NCBI RefSeq assembly: GCF_007747995.1
Contig: NZ_CP036276.1
Span: forward strand, 5,508,001 to 5,572,000
Direction of reading: 5' to 3'
From: Symmachiella dynata
GTDB lineage: Bacteria; Planctomycetota; Planctomycetia; Planctomycetales; Planctomycetaceae
DNA length: 64,000 bases
Positions 29,042 to 38,203 of this stretch are shown here, piece by piece (positions within the stretch are counted from its first letter, which is position 1; each line of letters opens with the position of its first letter). The position numbers were made by a program, and so were the translations under genes. A model generated the notes under the pieces. That model ran no database searches. It was given only the letters and a program-made list of their open reading frames with translations, and had not been told where the DNA came from.

Positions 29042-29881
29042 CTACTCGGGTTTCGCAAGGGTGACCTTGGCGACGATTCCCAGATGGTCCGAAACTTGAT
29101 CGGGCAACGATCGGTATTCCAAAATCTCGAATTCCGAAGAAACGAAAATCCAATCAATCCGCCGCCGCGGTCGGTGGGCAGGAAAGGTGGCGATTTTCTC
29201 CGTAGGGTGGTGCGTGTGCAGTCCCAAATTGTCGGCCAATTGACGCAATGAACTCCGCTGTCGCCCCCAACCGCAATTCATGTCGCCCAGGATGATCAAC
29301 GGATTCCCCCGTGCGGAGACGACGTTGATCAACTCTTGAATCTGTCGGGTTCGTTGCCGGAAACTCAAAAAATCGAGATGCACAGAAACAATATCAACAT
29401 CGCGCCCGAATCCGGGGACCGTAACCGTGGCCACGACGAATCCTTTTTTGGGAGTCGGCGGCGAGGGAGCAAATGCATGGGACTTTGTCGCCGAGAGCGG
29501 CCAGCGTGAAATCAGTGCCGTGCCGTAGGTCAGATGCGAATTCCGCGCACGAATTGCCAAATGCCCGCCACGGAAGTGGTATTCCAAATCTCCCAGGTGC
29601 CCCACGCGAGCCACGTGATTGAAATTGCCGCTCCAAAACGACGGTCCGTCTGCTTCCTGCAAGGCGACGACGTCCACCTCTTCGCGGCGAACCACCGCCG
29701 CAATATCGGCCAGATTTTCTTCGATGGTCGCCCGCGATAATAACACCTGGTGGCGCGCCAATTTGCGCCCATGAGCAATATTCAAACTCATGACATTCAG
29801 CGCCGGCCGCTGCGGCGGATCACCCCCTGCCTCGGCAGGTTGCGAAGTACGTCCTGTTTCCTCTGCCACCGCAGTCTCCAA
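29042..29881 (-). CDS. Endonuclease/exonuclease/phosphatase-family protein
   Basis: This is a 279-residue EEP-fold Mg-dependent phosphodiesterase or phosphatase. Motifs in order are NVMSLNIAHG, DVVALQEAD (metal Glu), SVHLDFLSFRQ, ILGDMNCGW, RRRIDWIFVS and the catalytic VSDHLGI. The annotated start is a TTG without a clear ribosome binding site. A GTG at residue 5 or the ATG of MSLNIAH near 31 are alternatives, so the first 30 residues are uncertain. Substrate could be nucleic acid, phospholipid or inositol phosphate. It lies 64 bp after the ThDP enzyme gene on the same strand. Confidence 0.85.
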   Translation of the reverse strand: METAVAEETGRTSQPAEAGGDPPQRPALNVMSLNIAHGRKLARHQVLLSRATIEENLADIAAVVRREEVDVVALQEADGPSFWSGNFNHVARVGHLGDLEYHFRGGHLAIRARNSHLTYGTALISRWPLSATKSHAFAPSPPTPKKGFVVATVTVPGFGRDVDIVSVHLDFLSFRQRTRQIQELINVVSARGNPLIILGDMNCGWGRQRSSLRQLADNLGLHTHHPTEKIATFPAHRPRRRIDWIFVSSEFEILEYRSLPDQVSDHLGIVAKVTLAKPE

Positions 29882-29945
29882 CCAAGCGTCTCGTCAACCA
29901 GTCCTGTTCGTTTATACAATGACCCGCATTTTAGCGTATGAGAAA

Positions 29946-31634
29946 TCAATAGCCCAGTCGTCCGGGAGTTTGGCGGTCGATCGGCACATCGAATAATCGC
30001 GGGACGTCGCCTGCCAGCGATGCGCGGACTTTTTCCGTCAGTTCATCCGGCTCGGTCACGCGCTCCGCCTGCACGCCCAAAGACCGGGCCAATGCCACCA
30101 TGTCGACCTCCGGACCGGCAATATCCATCCCTTCAAAACGCCCCGCCTGGGCTTGCGGCAATTCCATTCCCTGAGCTCCGATTTTCAAAATCTGATACTG
30201 CGCATTATTGCAAATCACAAAGGTCACCGGAATCCGATATCGCGCCGCTGTCCACAGTCCTTGAATCCCATACAGCGATGCCCCTTCCCCCAACACCGCC
30301 AACACCGGGCGATCGGGCCATGCCAATTTCACGCCGATGCTGCAGCCCAACCCCCACCCCAATGCCCAACCGCGATGGCCGAAGTAACCGGTCGGGTCGG
30401 CAATTGCCCCCAGACGCTCCAAATGCGTATTCGTGGTCGTGACTGCTTCTTCGATCACAGCCACATTCGGCGGCAAAGCCCGCGCGAGACTGTGCATAAT
30501 CACTGCCGACGTCAACGGACGCTGGTCTTGCTGCGAGGTGATCGTTGTCTGCAGGTCGTTGCGCAATTGTTGATGCACCTCGCTGCGGCGTGCGGTCCGC
30601 TCACGAACAACCGTCTGCTGTTCGTCGCTCTGACGGCCGCGAACCAGTTGCGCCAATTCGGCCAACCCGACTTTCGGATCCCCCGCCAATGCGACCTCAG
30701 TTGGGTAATTCTTGCCCAATTCCCAATAGTTCTGATCGAGATGAATCAATCGTGTGTGCTTTGGCAGTGCCCGCGCCGGCTCGAAATAGACATACAACCG
30801 AAACACGTCAGTCCCCGCCACGAACAGCACGTCGAATTCACTCAGGCGGTCCTCAATCTCGGGGGCCCACAATGGTAATCCGGGCGCCGAGAGCGGATGC
30901 GTACAGGGGAAACTCAGCCGTCCATGCGTGGTCCCTGACTCGGAAATGACCGGAGCGCCGAGCGCTTCGGCTAGTTCCACCAATTCGGCGACACCATCGG
31001 CTTCGACGACACGGCTACCGACGAGGATGCCGGGATTTTTTGCCGCACACAACATTTCCGCCGCACGCTGCAACTCAGCCGCTGGCGGGCGAACTTGTGG
31101 ATTGATCGGTTGAGGCGGCGTGAGGTCGAATTCGGTGATCTCGCGTTGCACGTCCACAGGAATCGACAAAAACACCGGTCCCGTCGGGGGCATCAAGGCG
31201 GTTTGCACAGCACGGCGAATCGCGTTGGGCAGATCGGCGGCGCGTTCGACTTCGATGGCCCATTTTGTCCAAGGTTTGGCGACGCTGACCATATCGGACC
31301 ACAGGATCGGTTCCTGGAATTTCAACCGGCGATCCTGTTGCCCAGCCGTCACGATCAACGGCGTGCCAGCGCGATAGGCGTTGTACAACATGCCCATCCC
31401 GTTTCCCAACCCGCAACTGATATGCAGATTCACCACACCCGGCGAACGACTCGCCTGCGCATAGCCTTCGGCAATTCCCACGACCGGCACTTCCTGCAAG
31501 CCGAGGATATATTTGATCCGCGGGTGATCAACCAACGCATCGGAGAGCGGCAACTCCGTGGTGCCCGGATTGCCAAACAGATACTTAACCCCCGCATCGG
31601 CCAACAATTCCAAAATCGCTTCCGAGCCATTCAT
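29946..31634 (-). CDS. Thiamine-diphosphate enzyme, benzoylformate-decarboxylase-like
   Basis: This 562-residue ThDP enzyme has the three usual domains. Glu48 (in LGLQEVPVVGIAEGYAQ) activates the thiazolium. NLHISCGLGNGMG has His71, 23 residues after the Glu, exactly the spacing of Glu47/His70 in Pseudomonas putida benzoylformate decarboxylase. The ThDP/Mg motif is GEGASLYGIQGLW...CNN, with the common GDG changed to GEG. It should decarboxylate a 2-oxo acid to an aldehyde. The exact substrate is unknown, and oxalyl-CoA-decarboxylase or acetolactate-synthase-like activities remain possible. No downstream dehydrogenase is adjacent. Confidence 0.87.
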   Translation of the reverse strand: MNGSEAILELLADAGVKYLFGNPGTTELPLSDALVDHPRIKYILGLQEVPVVGIAEGYAQASRSPGVVNLHISCGLGNGMGMLYNAYRAGTPLIVTAGQQDRRLKFQEPILWSDMVSVAKPWTKWAIEVERAADLPNAIRRAVQTALMPPTGPVFLSIPVDVQREITEFDLTPPQPINPQVRPPAAELQRAAEMLCAAKNPGILVGSRVVEADGVAELVELAEALGAPVISESGTTHGRLSFPCTHPLSAPGLPLWAPEIEDRLSEFDVLFVAGTDVFRLYVYFEPARALPKHTRLIHLDQNYWELGKNYPTEVALAGDPKVGLAELAQLVRGRQSDEQQTVVRERTARRSEVHQQLRNDLQTTITSQQDQRPLTSAVIMHSLARALPPNVAVIEEAVTTTNTHLERLGAIADPTGYFGHRGWALGWGLGCSIGVKLAWPDRPVLAVLGEGASLYGIQGLWTAARYRIPVTFVICNNAQYQILKIGAQGMELPQAQAGRFEGMDIAGPEVDMVALARSLGVQAERVTEPDELTEKVRASLAGDVPRLFDVPIDRQTPGRLGY

Positions 31635-31673
31635 AATCGTCCGTCCTGTGCGGTGTGGGTGTCAGTCTTGAAT

Positions 31674-31871
31674 TAGCCACAGATTGAACACAGATAAAAC
31701 ACAGATAAAACACAGATTAGAGATCTGTTATTGAGCGGCAATACGAAATTGGAGAGGCAATTTTGTGTTACTGATTTTTGAATCGATTTATTCGCTGCTA
31801 GCCAATGGTCTCCGAGACCCAAACATATTTTCTTTTTTAATCTGTGTTCAATCTGTGTTTCATCTGTGGCT
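31674..31871. repeat. Inverted repeat of CACAGATNAAACACAGAT units
   Basis: The left arm at about 31674-31718 has three CACAGAT-containing units (CCACAGATTGAACACAGAT...). The right arm at about 31839-31871 is its complement (AATCTGTGTTCAATCTGTG...). The 120-bp centre is AT-rich, unlike the flanks. It separates two minus-strand genes; the aldolase ends 20 bp beyond the right arm. Confidence 0.7.
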
Positions 31872-31890
31872 CAAGAAACCGACGCTGGCC

Positions 31891-32685
31891 CTAATATCGC
31901 GCCAAATCCTCTGCTTGTTTTAGGCCGAGTTCGGAGACGCAGCGTTGGGCTTCGGTTGTCATGAATTTGAGTTCGCTGGCCAGGGCGATGAATTGCCAGC
32001 CTTCTTCGATACGCCGCTTGACGTCGTCGGTGCTCAGTACATGCAAGCCGACCGGAGTACCGACTTTTTTTCCGATGGCTAAAATTCGTTGCAGCATCGC
32101 TTCGTGTTCTTCGGGTGTCGGATCGGTGCCGTCGGCGGAGCGCATGTTGAAGGCCAAGTCGTTGGGCCCGACGAAAATGGCGTCCACGCCGGGCAGACTG
32201 TAGATCTCCTCCGCGTTTTCGACACCCTCGGGGGATTCGGTTTGCAGAATGCACAAGACTTCATCGTTGGCATATTTGAAGTAATCGCCCGGCGTCGCAT
32301 CGAAATTCATCGAATGCAATCCGCCACCGACGGAACGATTCCCCACGGGTGGGTACTTCGTTGCCGCTATCGCAATCTTGGCCTCTTCGACCGTATTGAC
32401 CATCGGAACTACGATTCCATGAGCACCGCCATCTAGCACGCGCTTGATCAGATCGTGATCACCACGCGGCACGCGGGCCAGCGGGACGCAACCCGCATCA
32501 GCAATCGCGCCAAACACAGCTGAGGCCTGCGCCCAATCGATGGGCGAATGCTCCATGTCCAATGTTAGCCAAGGAAAACCGATGCGGGCCATGATCCGGC
32601 TGGCGAACAGATCGCCGAATGATAACCACGTTCCGACCTGCGGTTGACCGGCGGCTAGGGCTGCTTTGACGGGATTTTTCTTCAT
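31891..32685 (-). CDS. HpcH/HpaI-family aldolase
   Basis: This is a 264-residue class II aldolase-type TIM barrel. The motifs [18 protein letters not shown] (metal/substrate Glu), [44 protein letters not shown] and [17 protein letters not shown] are all characteristic. The enzymes cleave or form 4-hydroxy-2-oxo acids such as 2-dehydro-3-deoxyglucarate or 4-hydroxy-2-oxoheptanedioate, yielding pyruvate. It is cytoplasmic. A functional link to the neighbouring ThDP decarboxylase (2-oxo acid use) is plausible but not shown. No clear ribosome binding site precedes the ATG. Confidence 0.9.
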   Translation of the reverse strand: MKKNPVKAALAAGQPQVGTWLSFGDLFASRIMARIGFPWLTLDMEHSPIDWAQASAVFGAIADAGCVPLARVPRGDHDLIKRVLDGGAHGIVVPMVNTVEEAKIAIAATKYPPVGNRSVGGGLHSMNFDATPGDYFKYANDEVLCILQTESPEGVENAEEIYSLPGVDAIFVGPNDLAFNMRSADGTDPTPEEHEAMLQRILAIGKKVGTPVGLHVLSTDDVKRRIEEGWQFIALASELKFMTTEAQRCVSELGLKQAEDLARY

Positions 32686-33020
32686 AACAATTTATCTCGA
32701 CGGTGATCTATTAAATGGGAAACCGGCACACCATACCGGTGTTATACCAGCGGTTCACTTTCGCGAAACAGATGCCGAGTTGCAAGGCAACTGGGATTTT
32801 CATTTGTGGGTTTAAAAATCCCAAACCGACCGCTTGCGGTCGCATTGTGCGATCTATTCAGGAAAGCGTACCGCGCGCAAACGTTGAACGATTGCAGCAT
32901 AGGCGTCCCTGTGCCGCAAGAACGCTGCCATGACCAACGTTAACCACGGCAGGCGGGAGCCTGCCCTACAGACTGGCTTCGGCCATGGATCTTACTTCTC
33001 CCTCCGGTCGTGCCTTCGGA
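32686..33020. other. 335-bp intergenic region with one GTAGGGCAGGC-family repeat copy
   Basis: It holds the upstream region of the aldolase gene and the downstream end of the RND gene. A single-arm dispersed element is at 32948-32969 (GGCAGGCGGGAGCCTGCC core). A small hairpin GACCGC/GCGGTC (about 32829-32842) is present but has no T tract. No gene is seen. Confidence 0.55.
32948..32969 (-). repeat. Dispersed 22-bp palindromic element (solo copy)
   Basis: Its sequence is the reverse complement of GTAGGGCAGGCTCCCGCC... and matches the paired copies at 38117-38192 and 39306-39380. The core forms a 7-bp stem GGCAGGC/GCCTGCC. Confidence 0.75.
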
Positions 33021-36000
33021 TTAGGAAGCAGACGGTTTGGGAGGCGCTTCTGTGTGTGTCTCTTCAGCGTTTGGCTGCGGCTTGTTGCGGTCGGCGAATT
33101 TCATGATCACCGAATAGAACACGGGAGTGAAGAACAGCCCGAAGAAGGTCACACCCAACATACCGGCCACCACGCCGACACCCAGTGCGATCCGCATTTC
33201 CGCCCCGGCACCGGTCGCAATGATCAGCGGCAAGAAACCCAACACGGACGAGAAGGCGGTCATCAGAATTGGCCGCAATCGCAACCGGCAGGCTTCGACA
33301 ACCGCATCGATCCGCGACAGGCCTTCGTCCTGTTTGTTGCGGGCGAATTCCACGATCAAAATCGCGTTCTTGGCCGACAATCCCACCAGCAACACTTGGC
33401 CAATTTGTGTAAAGATATTGCTATCCATCTTGGCGATCAACACGCCGGCAATCGAACAGAGCAAACACATCGGCACAATCAAAATCACGGCCAACGGCAA
33501 GGACCAACTCTCATATTGCGCCGACAAGACAAGAAACACGAACAGCACTGACAGCGGGAAGACCAATTTGGTCATCACGTCTTTGCCGGCCTCAATTTGT
33601 TGGTAGGTCAGATCAGTCCACTCAAAATCCAACCCCGCACCTAGCTGTTGTTTGGCCAATTGGTCGACAATCATAATCGCATCGCCGGAACTGGTGCCGG
33701 GAGCATTGTTGCCATTGATTTCGGCTGAGGGATAACTTTGATAGTGGTTCACAATCGCCGGTCCGGTCGTATCGACAATTTTCACCAGTGTCGCCAGCGG
33801 AACCATGTCTCCCTTGTCGTTGCGGACCCGTAGTCGCCCGATATCCTCCGGCGTGAGCCGGTAAGCGGCGTCCGCTTGCACGTTGACTTGCCAGTTGCGA
33901 TTGTCACGGGTGAAGTCGTTGGCATAACCCGAGCCAAGATAAACCTGCAGCGTCTCGAACAGGTCGTTGAGGGCGACGCCTTGGGTTTTGGCTTTGGTGC
34001 GATCAATATCCAGATAGAGTTGGGGTTGGTTCACACTGAAGGTAGAAAACAGTCCCACGAGTCCCGGCTGCGCATTTCCTGCGGCAGCCAAGCGCTGGAC
34101 CCCATTTTGCAATTCCACAAGCCCCAATCCACCGATATCACGGACCTGCAATTTGAAACCGCCGGTACTCCCCAAGCCATCGATGGGGGGTGCGCCGAAG
34201 GCGGCGACTTGTGCTTCTTGGATAGCCGCGTATTCCTTACGCAATTTTGCCGCAATCGCATCGGCCGACAATTCCGGGACTCCGGCCCGCTTGTCGAAGT
34301 CCTCCAAAACGACAATCGCTGTTCCGGCATTCGATAAGTTCGTGCTGACCAACATCGAATATCCTGTCACGCCGATCACGCTTTTTACACCCGGTGTATC
34401 CCGAGCGATCTTCACCATCCGCTCAACGACTTCGTTGGAACGTTCCAAACTGGCCGCATCCGGAAGCTGCGCATTGACAATCAAATACCCTTTATCCTGT
34501 TGCGGAATAAACCCTTGTGGAACTTTGATGAACCCATAAAAGGTCAGCCCCAGTAAGCCGCCGTATAACAGCAACGTTACGAACGCTCCTCGGACAATCC
34601 AATACACGCTACGACCGTAGCCGTTTTTGGATTTTTCCATCGACCAATTAAAGCCTTTGAACAGCCACGACCCCATCGTGACTTGCATCAACCATTCCAG
34701 CGGATCCTTTTTGGCCGTCGGGGGTTTCAGCAATAGGGCGCACAAGGCGGGGCTGAGCGTGAGTGCGTTGAATGTCGAAATGATAACTGCCGCGGCAATC
34801 GTCAGCGCGAATTGCTTGTAGAATTGGCCTGAGATGCCCGCCATGAATGCCGTCGGCACGAACACAGCCAATAACACCAATGAGGTGGCGATGACCGGAC
34901 CGAACAGTTCCGTCATCGCGGTCCGGGCTGCATCGCGGCGGGACATACCGGCGGCAAGGTGCGTTTCAACCGCCTCGACAATCACAATCGCATCGTCGAC
35001 GACAACGCCAATGGCTAAGACCAAACCGAATAGCGACAGGTTATTCAATGAAAACCCGAACAACGCCATCCCGCCCAACGCCCCAATCAGCGAAACCGGT
35101 ACCGCGACCATGGGAATGATTGTCGCCCGCCACGATTGCAGAAAGATCAATACGACCAGAAACACCAAGCCTAAAGCCTGCAGCAATGTGATGTAGACGT
35201 CGTTGATCGATTGTTCGATGAAGAGCGTGGTATCGTAGTCGATTTTATAATCAACGCCGGAGGGAAACCGGTTCGCTGCTTTTAAGTTCGACATCGTGTC
35301 GCGAACCGCCTGAGCTGTTTCCAAAGCGTTGGAACCGGGGAGTTGGAAGACGACCACCGTGATCGAGGGCAGCGTCTCACCGGTCGCACCGTTGTATGAA
35401 CTCTCCATGTCATACGTTTTGGCTCCCAACTCGACGCGGCCGATATCTTTCAGGCGCGTGAGGCGGCCATCTTCGCCGGTGCGAACAATGATGTTGCCGA
35501 ATTCTTCTTCGGTCAGTAAGCGGCCTTGCGTGTTGAGCGTGTACTGAAATCCGACCTTGTTATTACCCACCGGCGGCGAGCCGAGTCGTCCGGCGGCGAC
35601 TTGGACGTTTTGTTCCCGCACGGCGTTCATCACATCCCCGGCCGTCATATCACGAGCGGCAAGTTTCTGCGGGTCCAACCACAGCCGCATGCTAAAGTCG
35701 CGCGCGCCCCAGATCACGACATCGCCCACGCCTTTGACACGGGACAGGTCGTCCTTGATTTGCGTCGTCACGAAGTTGCTCAAAAACAGCGAGTCATGCG
35801 AATCGTCCGGAGAAATCACGTTGACGCACATCAAGATACTGGGCGATCGTTTTTTAGTCGTCACCCCTTGCCGGCTGACCTCTTCGGGCAGTTTGGGCAT
35901 CGCAATTGCCACGCGGTTTTGCACAAACACCTGCGCCATGTCGATGTCCGTTCCCAACTCGAACGTAACATCCAGCGACATTTGCCCGTCGTTGGTCGAG

Positions 36001-36245
36001 CGAGACGACATGTAAATCATGCCCTCCACGCCGTTGACTTCATTTTCAATCGGAGTCGCAACCGTTTCGGCAACCGTTTTGGCATTCGCACCGGGATAGG
36101 TTGTCGTCACTTGAATCGTCGGAGGCGTGACCTCTGGATATTGCGCCACCGGCAACGCAAAAAAGGAGACGCTGCCCACAATCAGAATCACGACCGACAA
36201 CACCGTGGCGAAAATAGGTCGGTCAATGAAGAAATGCGAAAACAT
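33021..36245 (-). CDS. RND efflux permease, HAE-1 (AcrB/MexB) family
   Basis: This 1,074-residue inner-membrane pump expels hydrophobic compounds using proton influx. It starts MFSHFFIDRPIFATVLSVVI, as AcrB-like proteins do. TM4 has the paired proton-relay aspartates in AIGVVVDDAIVIVEAVE. PQGFIPQQDKGYLIV and the later GLSAKNAILIVEFARN are family signatures, and the length is typical of full-length HAE-1 proteins. No membrane-fusion protein or outer-membrane channel gene is adjacent on either side, unlike most RND operons. The tail is a hydrophilic stretch (NKPQPNAEETHTEAPPKPSAS). It is expected to be transcribed from the upstream gap 36246-36574. Confidence 0.95.
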   Translation of the reverse strand: MFSHFFIDRPIFATVLSVVILIVGSVSFFALPVAQYPEVTPPTIQVTTTYPGANAKTVAETVATPIENEVNGVEGMIYMSSRSTNDGQMSLDVTFELGTDIDMAQVFVQNRVAIAMPKLPEEVSRQGVTTKKRSPSILMCVNVISPDDSHDSLFLSNFVTTQIKDDLSRVKGVGDVVIWGARDFSMRLWLDPQKLAARDMTAGDVMNAVREQNVQVAAGRLGSPPVGNNKVGFQYTLNTQGRLLTEEEFGNIIVRTGEDGRLTRLKDIGRVELGAKTYDMESSYNGATGETLPSITVVVFQLPGSNALETAQAVRDTMSNLKAANRFPSGVDYKIDYDTTLFIEQSINDVYITLLQALGLVFLVVLIFLQSWRATIIPMVAVPVSLIGALGGMALFGFSLNNLSLFGLVLAIGVVVDDAIVIVEAVETHLAAGMSRRDAARTAMTELFGPVIATSLVLLAVFVPTAFMAGISGQFYKQFALTIAAAVIISTFNALTLSPALCALLLKPPTAKKDPLEWLMQVTMGSWLFKGFNWSMEKSKNGYGRSVYWIVRGAFVTLLLYGGLLGLTFYGFIKVPQGFIPQQDKGYLIVNAQLPDAASLERSNEVVERMVKIARDTPGVKSVIGVTGYSMLVSTNLSNAGTAIVVLEDFDKRAGVPELSADAIAAKLRKEYAAIQEAQVAAFGAPPIDGLGSTGGFKLQVRDIGGLGLVELQNGVQRLAAAGNAQPGLVGLFSTFSVNQPQLYLDIDRTKAKTQGVALNDLFETLQVYLGSGYANDFTRDNRNWQVNVQADAAYRLTPEDIGRLRVRNDKGDMVPLATLVKIVDTTGPAIVNHYQSYPSAEINGNNAPGTSSGDAIMIVDQLAKQQLGAGLDFEWTDLTYQQIEAGKDVMTKLVFPLSVLFVFLVLSAQYESWSLPLAVILIVPMCLLCSIAGVLIAKMDSNIFTQIGQVLLVGLSAKNAILIVEFARNKQDEGLSRIDAVVEACRLRLRPILMTAFSSVLGFLPLIIATGAGAEMRIALGVGVVAGMLGVTFFGLFFTPVFYSVIMKFADRNKPQPNAEETHTEAPPKPSAS

Positions 36246-36574
36246 CGCGATATCCGAATCGAATGAAAAATGTGAAGGGAAAGCCGGGCTAGTTGTTGGA
36301 GTCTACGGGCGTTTCCGCCGATGTTTCATCCGCTGCCGGGCGGAATGGTTTTGGGTTTCATCACTGACACACCACAGAACACATCCCCTGCCCACTAGTT
36401 CCTCAAAGTGTAACCACTTTTGCGCCGGACAACATTCAATTGGCAAAAAAATAACGGGAAACGGATCGATTCTCACCAGCTTCTGCACGGACGCTAGCAA
36501 TCTGCACACGACTGCGAGGATTTGGCAGTGATGATGTGATGATAAGGTATAGCAACCTAGCAGTGCAGGAGGAC
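36246..36574. other. 329-bp upstream region of the RND gene, no gene seen
   Basis: The region should hold the RND promoter. A short open frame of about 100 codons on the minus strand overlaps it but is basic, lacks known motifs and is not called. No recognisable membrane-fusion-protein coding sequence or operator palindrome was found. Confidence 0.5.
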
Positions 36575-37084
36575 TCAGCAATTGGTGATGCCCGACAATC
36601 GCCAATTCTCTTGGCGACGCAGCGCATCGGCGTCGCGAATCACGTCAAACTGCGATAAATCCGTGAGATAGTCGGCAGGCAAACCATGCTGCCGGCCGCC
36701 TTGGAGCACAAATTCCCGGTACCAGCAGAACGGTTTCAACCGCACATCAAGCATCTCCGCCCGCGCGGCATAGATCACAGCCTCGGTCATCGTCCCGCTC
36801 GCCAATTCGACTTCGACGGTCAAATCGTCATACCCCACGCCGACCGATTCGAATTCATCCAACACCGGTTTGTCGGCAGCGGCAATCTCAAACAGCACGC
36901 CCCACACACGGTCCTCAGCAGCACCAGTAAAAAACGCATCCGCCTTGCCGGACCCGTCCAACCCCCGCTTGTGAAACACAAACCGCCGCTGAGCAACAAC
37001 CCCCACCCCCACCGGCACCGCACTGGAAACCCGCGCGCGAAGTCGAGCGGTGTGCATGTTGGAACCGTAGGCGAAGATTTGCAT
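36575..37084 (-). CDS. Gamma-glutamylcyclotransferase/AIG2-like protein
   Basis: This is a 169-residue cytoplasmic protein starting at the ATG ending at 37084, because FAYGSNMHTARLRARVSSA is the family's N-terminal substrate loop (the Y-G-S-N motif). FHKRGLDGSGKADAF, VWGVLFEIAAADKPVLDEFE and FCWYREFVLQGG are further family features, with Glu of DEFE as likely catalytic residue. An in-frame start 39 bp upstream would add a tail before the motif. Members cleave gamma-glutamyl-amine or related amides; the acceptor is unknown. It follows the TPM gene by 66 bp on the same strand. Confidence 0.85.
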   Translation of the reverse strand: MQIFAYGSNMHTARLRARVSSAVPVGVGVVAQRRFVFHKRGLDGSGKADAFFTGAAEDRVWGVLFEIAAADKPVLDEFESVGVGYDDLTVEVELASGTMTEAVIYAARAEMLDVRLKPFCWYREFVLQGGRQHGLPADYLTDLSQFDVIRDADALRRQENWRLSGITNC

Positions 37085-37150
37085 AGCCGTTTGTCGGTCA
37101 CGCGGTGCGTGACATAGCTTCACGAAACGAGGAATGTGGACATCAATATC

Positions 37151-38011
37151 CTACCACGATCCGGTCGCACCGCCACCCCCCGAACTCCCACCACCCCCTG
37201 AACTCCCGCCGCTGCTGGAAAACCCGCCGCCGTAATATCCTCCGCCGTGCCCAGAGCGACCACCGCCAGAGACACCATCACGCAATCTTTCGTAACCCTC
37301 ATCGACACCTTCTGACAAAGCGTCAATCACAGCTTTCATGCACCGCCAGGCCCAACTGTCCAGACCGCTGCGATACAGCGAAATCGAGAACAACACGAAC
37401 ACAGTCCCCGCGCAGCCCAAAACGATAATCGCCCATGTCGGCCACGCTGGCCATGGTGCGGTGGGCAAGGGTTTATTGCGGGTCATATGATCTAGACCCA
37501 CAACACCAGCCATGATCCCTTCACCGAATTGCCCCCGTTTGAACCGCCGCACGATATGCTCGTCCATAATCTCCCGCGCAATCGCGTCCTGCTGGCCCTC
37601 TCGCGGCGCGGCGAATTGTATCCTTGCCCGGCGATCATTTTTCGCCACCAATAGCAGAACTGCTTTGGACCAATTGATCCCGCGTGTCGGCTGCAACTCA
37701 AACTGCCATTGCGCTAACAGTTTCTCACTGAACCGTTTGATACGCAGCCCGCCGCCGCCGTGAGCGGCCAGGGAATCGATCGTCACGATATACAACGGCG
37801 TCGCGGTCTCTGCCTGCAAATCCTCGGCGATCTGTTGCAGCGACTGCTCCGCGGCCTCATCCAGCAGATTCGCTGTGTCGACGACGTAGTGCCCCCGCTC
37901 AGGCAGCGGCACCGTAATTCGCTCCGCATTGCGCTGCGGAACTTGTCCGTATAACGACGGCGTAAACCCAAGCAAAACACATAGGAGTAGACAGGTCGAT
38001 CGAGCTACCAT
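37151..38011 (-). CDS. TPM-domain protein with signal peptide and Gly/Ser-rich tail (YgcG-like)
   Basis: This is a 286-residue protein. A signal peptide (MVARSTCLLLCVLLGF) precedes the TPM domain (about 40-190): VVDTANLLDEAAEQSLQQI, PLYIVTIDSL, KAVLLLVAKNDRRARIQFA and EIMDEHIVRRFKRGQFGEGI are typical. A transmembrane helix around 195-215 then leads to a tail with GGGRSGHGGGYYGGGF and Ser/Gly repeats. TPM proteins are associated with membrane repair and other poorly defined roles. The protein is likely anchored in the inner membrane with the domain outside the cytoplasm. It shares orientation with the cyclotransferase gene downstream. Confidence 0.85.
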   Translation of the reverse strand: MVARSTCLLLCVLLGFTPSLYGQVPQRNAERITVPLPERGHYVVDTANLLDEAAEQSLQQIAEDLQAETATPLYIVTIDSLAAHGGGGLRIKRFSEKLLAQWQFELQPTRGINWSKAVLLLVAKNDRRARIQFAAPREGQQDAIAREIMDEHIVRRFKRGQFGEGIMAGVVGLDHMTRNKPLPTAPWPAWPTWAIIVLGCAGTVFVLFSISLYRSGLDSWAWRCMKAVIDALSEGVDEGYERLRDGVSGGGRSGHGGGYYGGGFSSSGGSSGGGGSSGGGGATGSW

Positions 38012-38116
38012 TCACACCCTCCCCCGCTAGATGTCAAAGTTCAACCGCCGCAACAGACTGTGCGGCGTAGGCTAAAATTGACAACGCAGAAAAGGGGCGG
38101 TCGGATCAAAAAACAT

Positions 38117-38192
38117 GTAGGGCAGGCTCCCGCCTGCCATGCGCTACGCGAGTCGCTGATGCACATCTTCGGCAGGCGGGAGCCTGCCCTAC
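38117..38192. repeat. Paired inverted copies of the GTAGGGCAGGC element
   Basis: A plus copy at 38117-38138 and a minus copy at 38171-38192 are perfect reverse complements over 22 bp, 32 bp apart. Each contains a 7-bp hairpin (GGCAGGC/GCCTGCC). The unit sits between two same-strand genes (upstream hydrolase, downstream TPM). Confidence 0.85.
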
Positions 38193-38203
38193 ATGACTGT
38201 CAC

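Noticed and set aside
35526-36266. 246-codon plus-strand frame antisense to the RND gene
   Set aside because: His/Arg-rich composition typical of an antisense frame in GC-rich DNA.
36303-36605. 100-codon minus-strand frame upstream of the RND gene (membrane-fusion-protein candidate)
   Set aside because: Too short, no lipoyl or hairpin motif and a very basic, Cys/His-rich composition.
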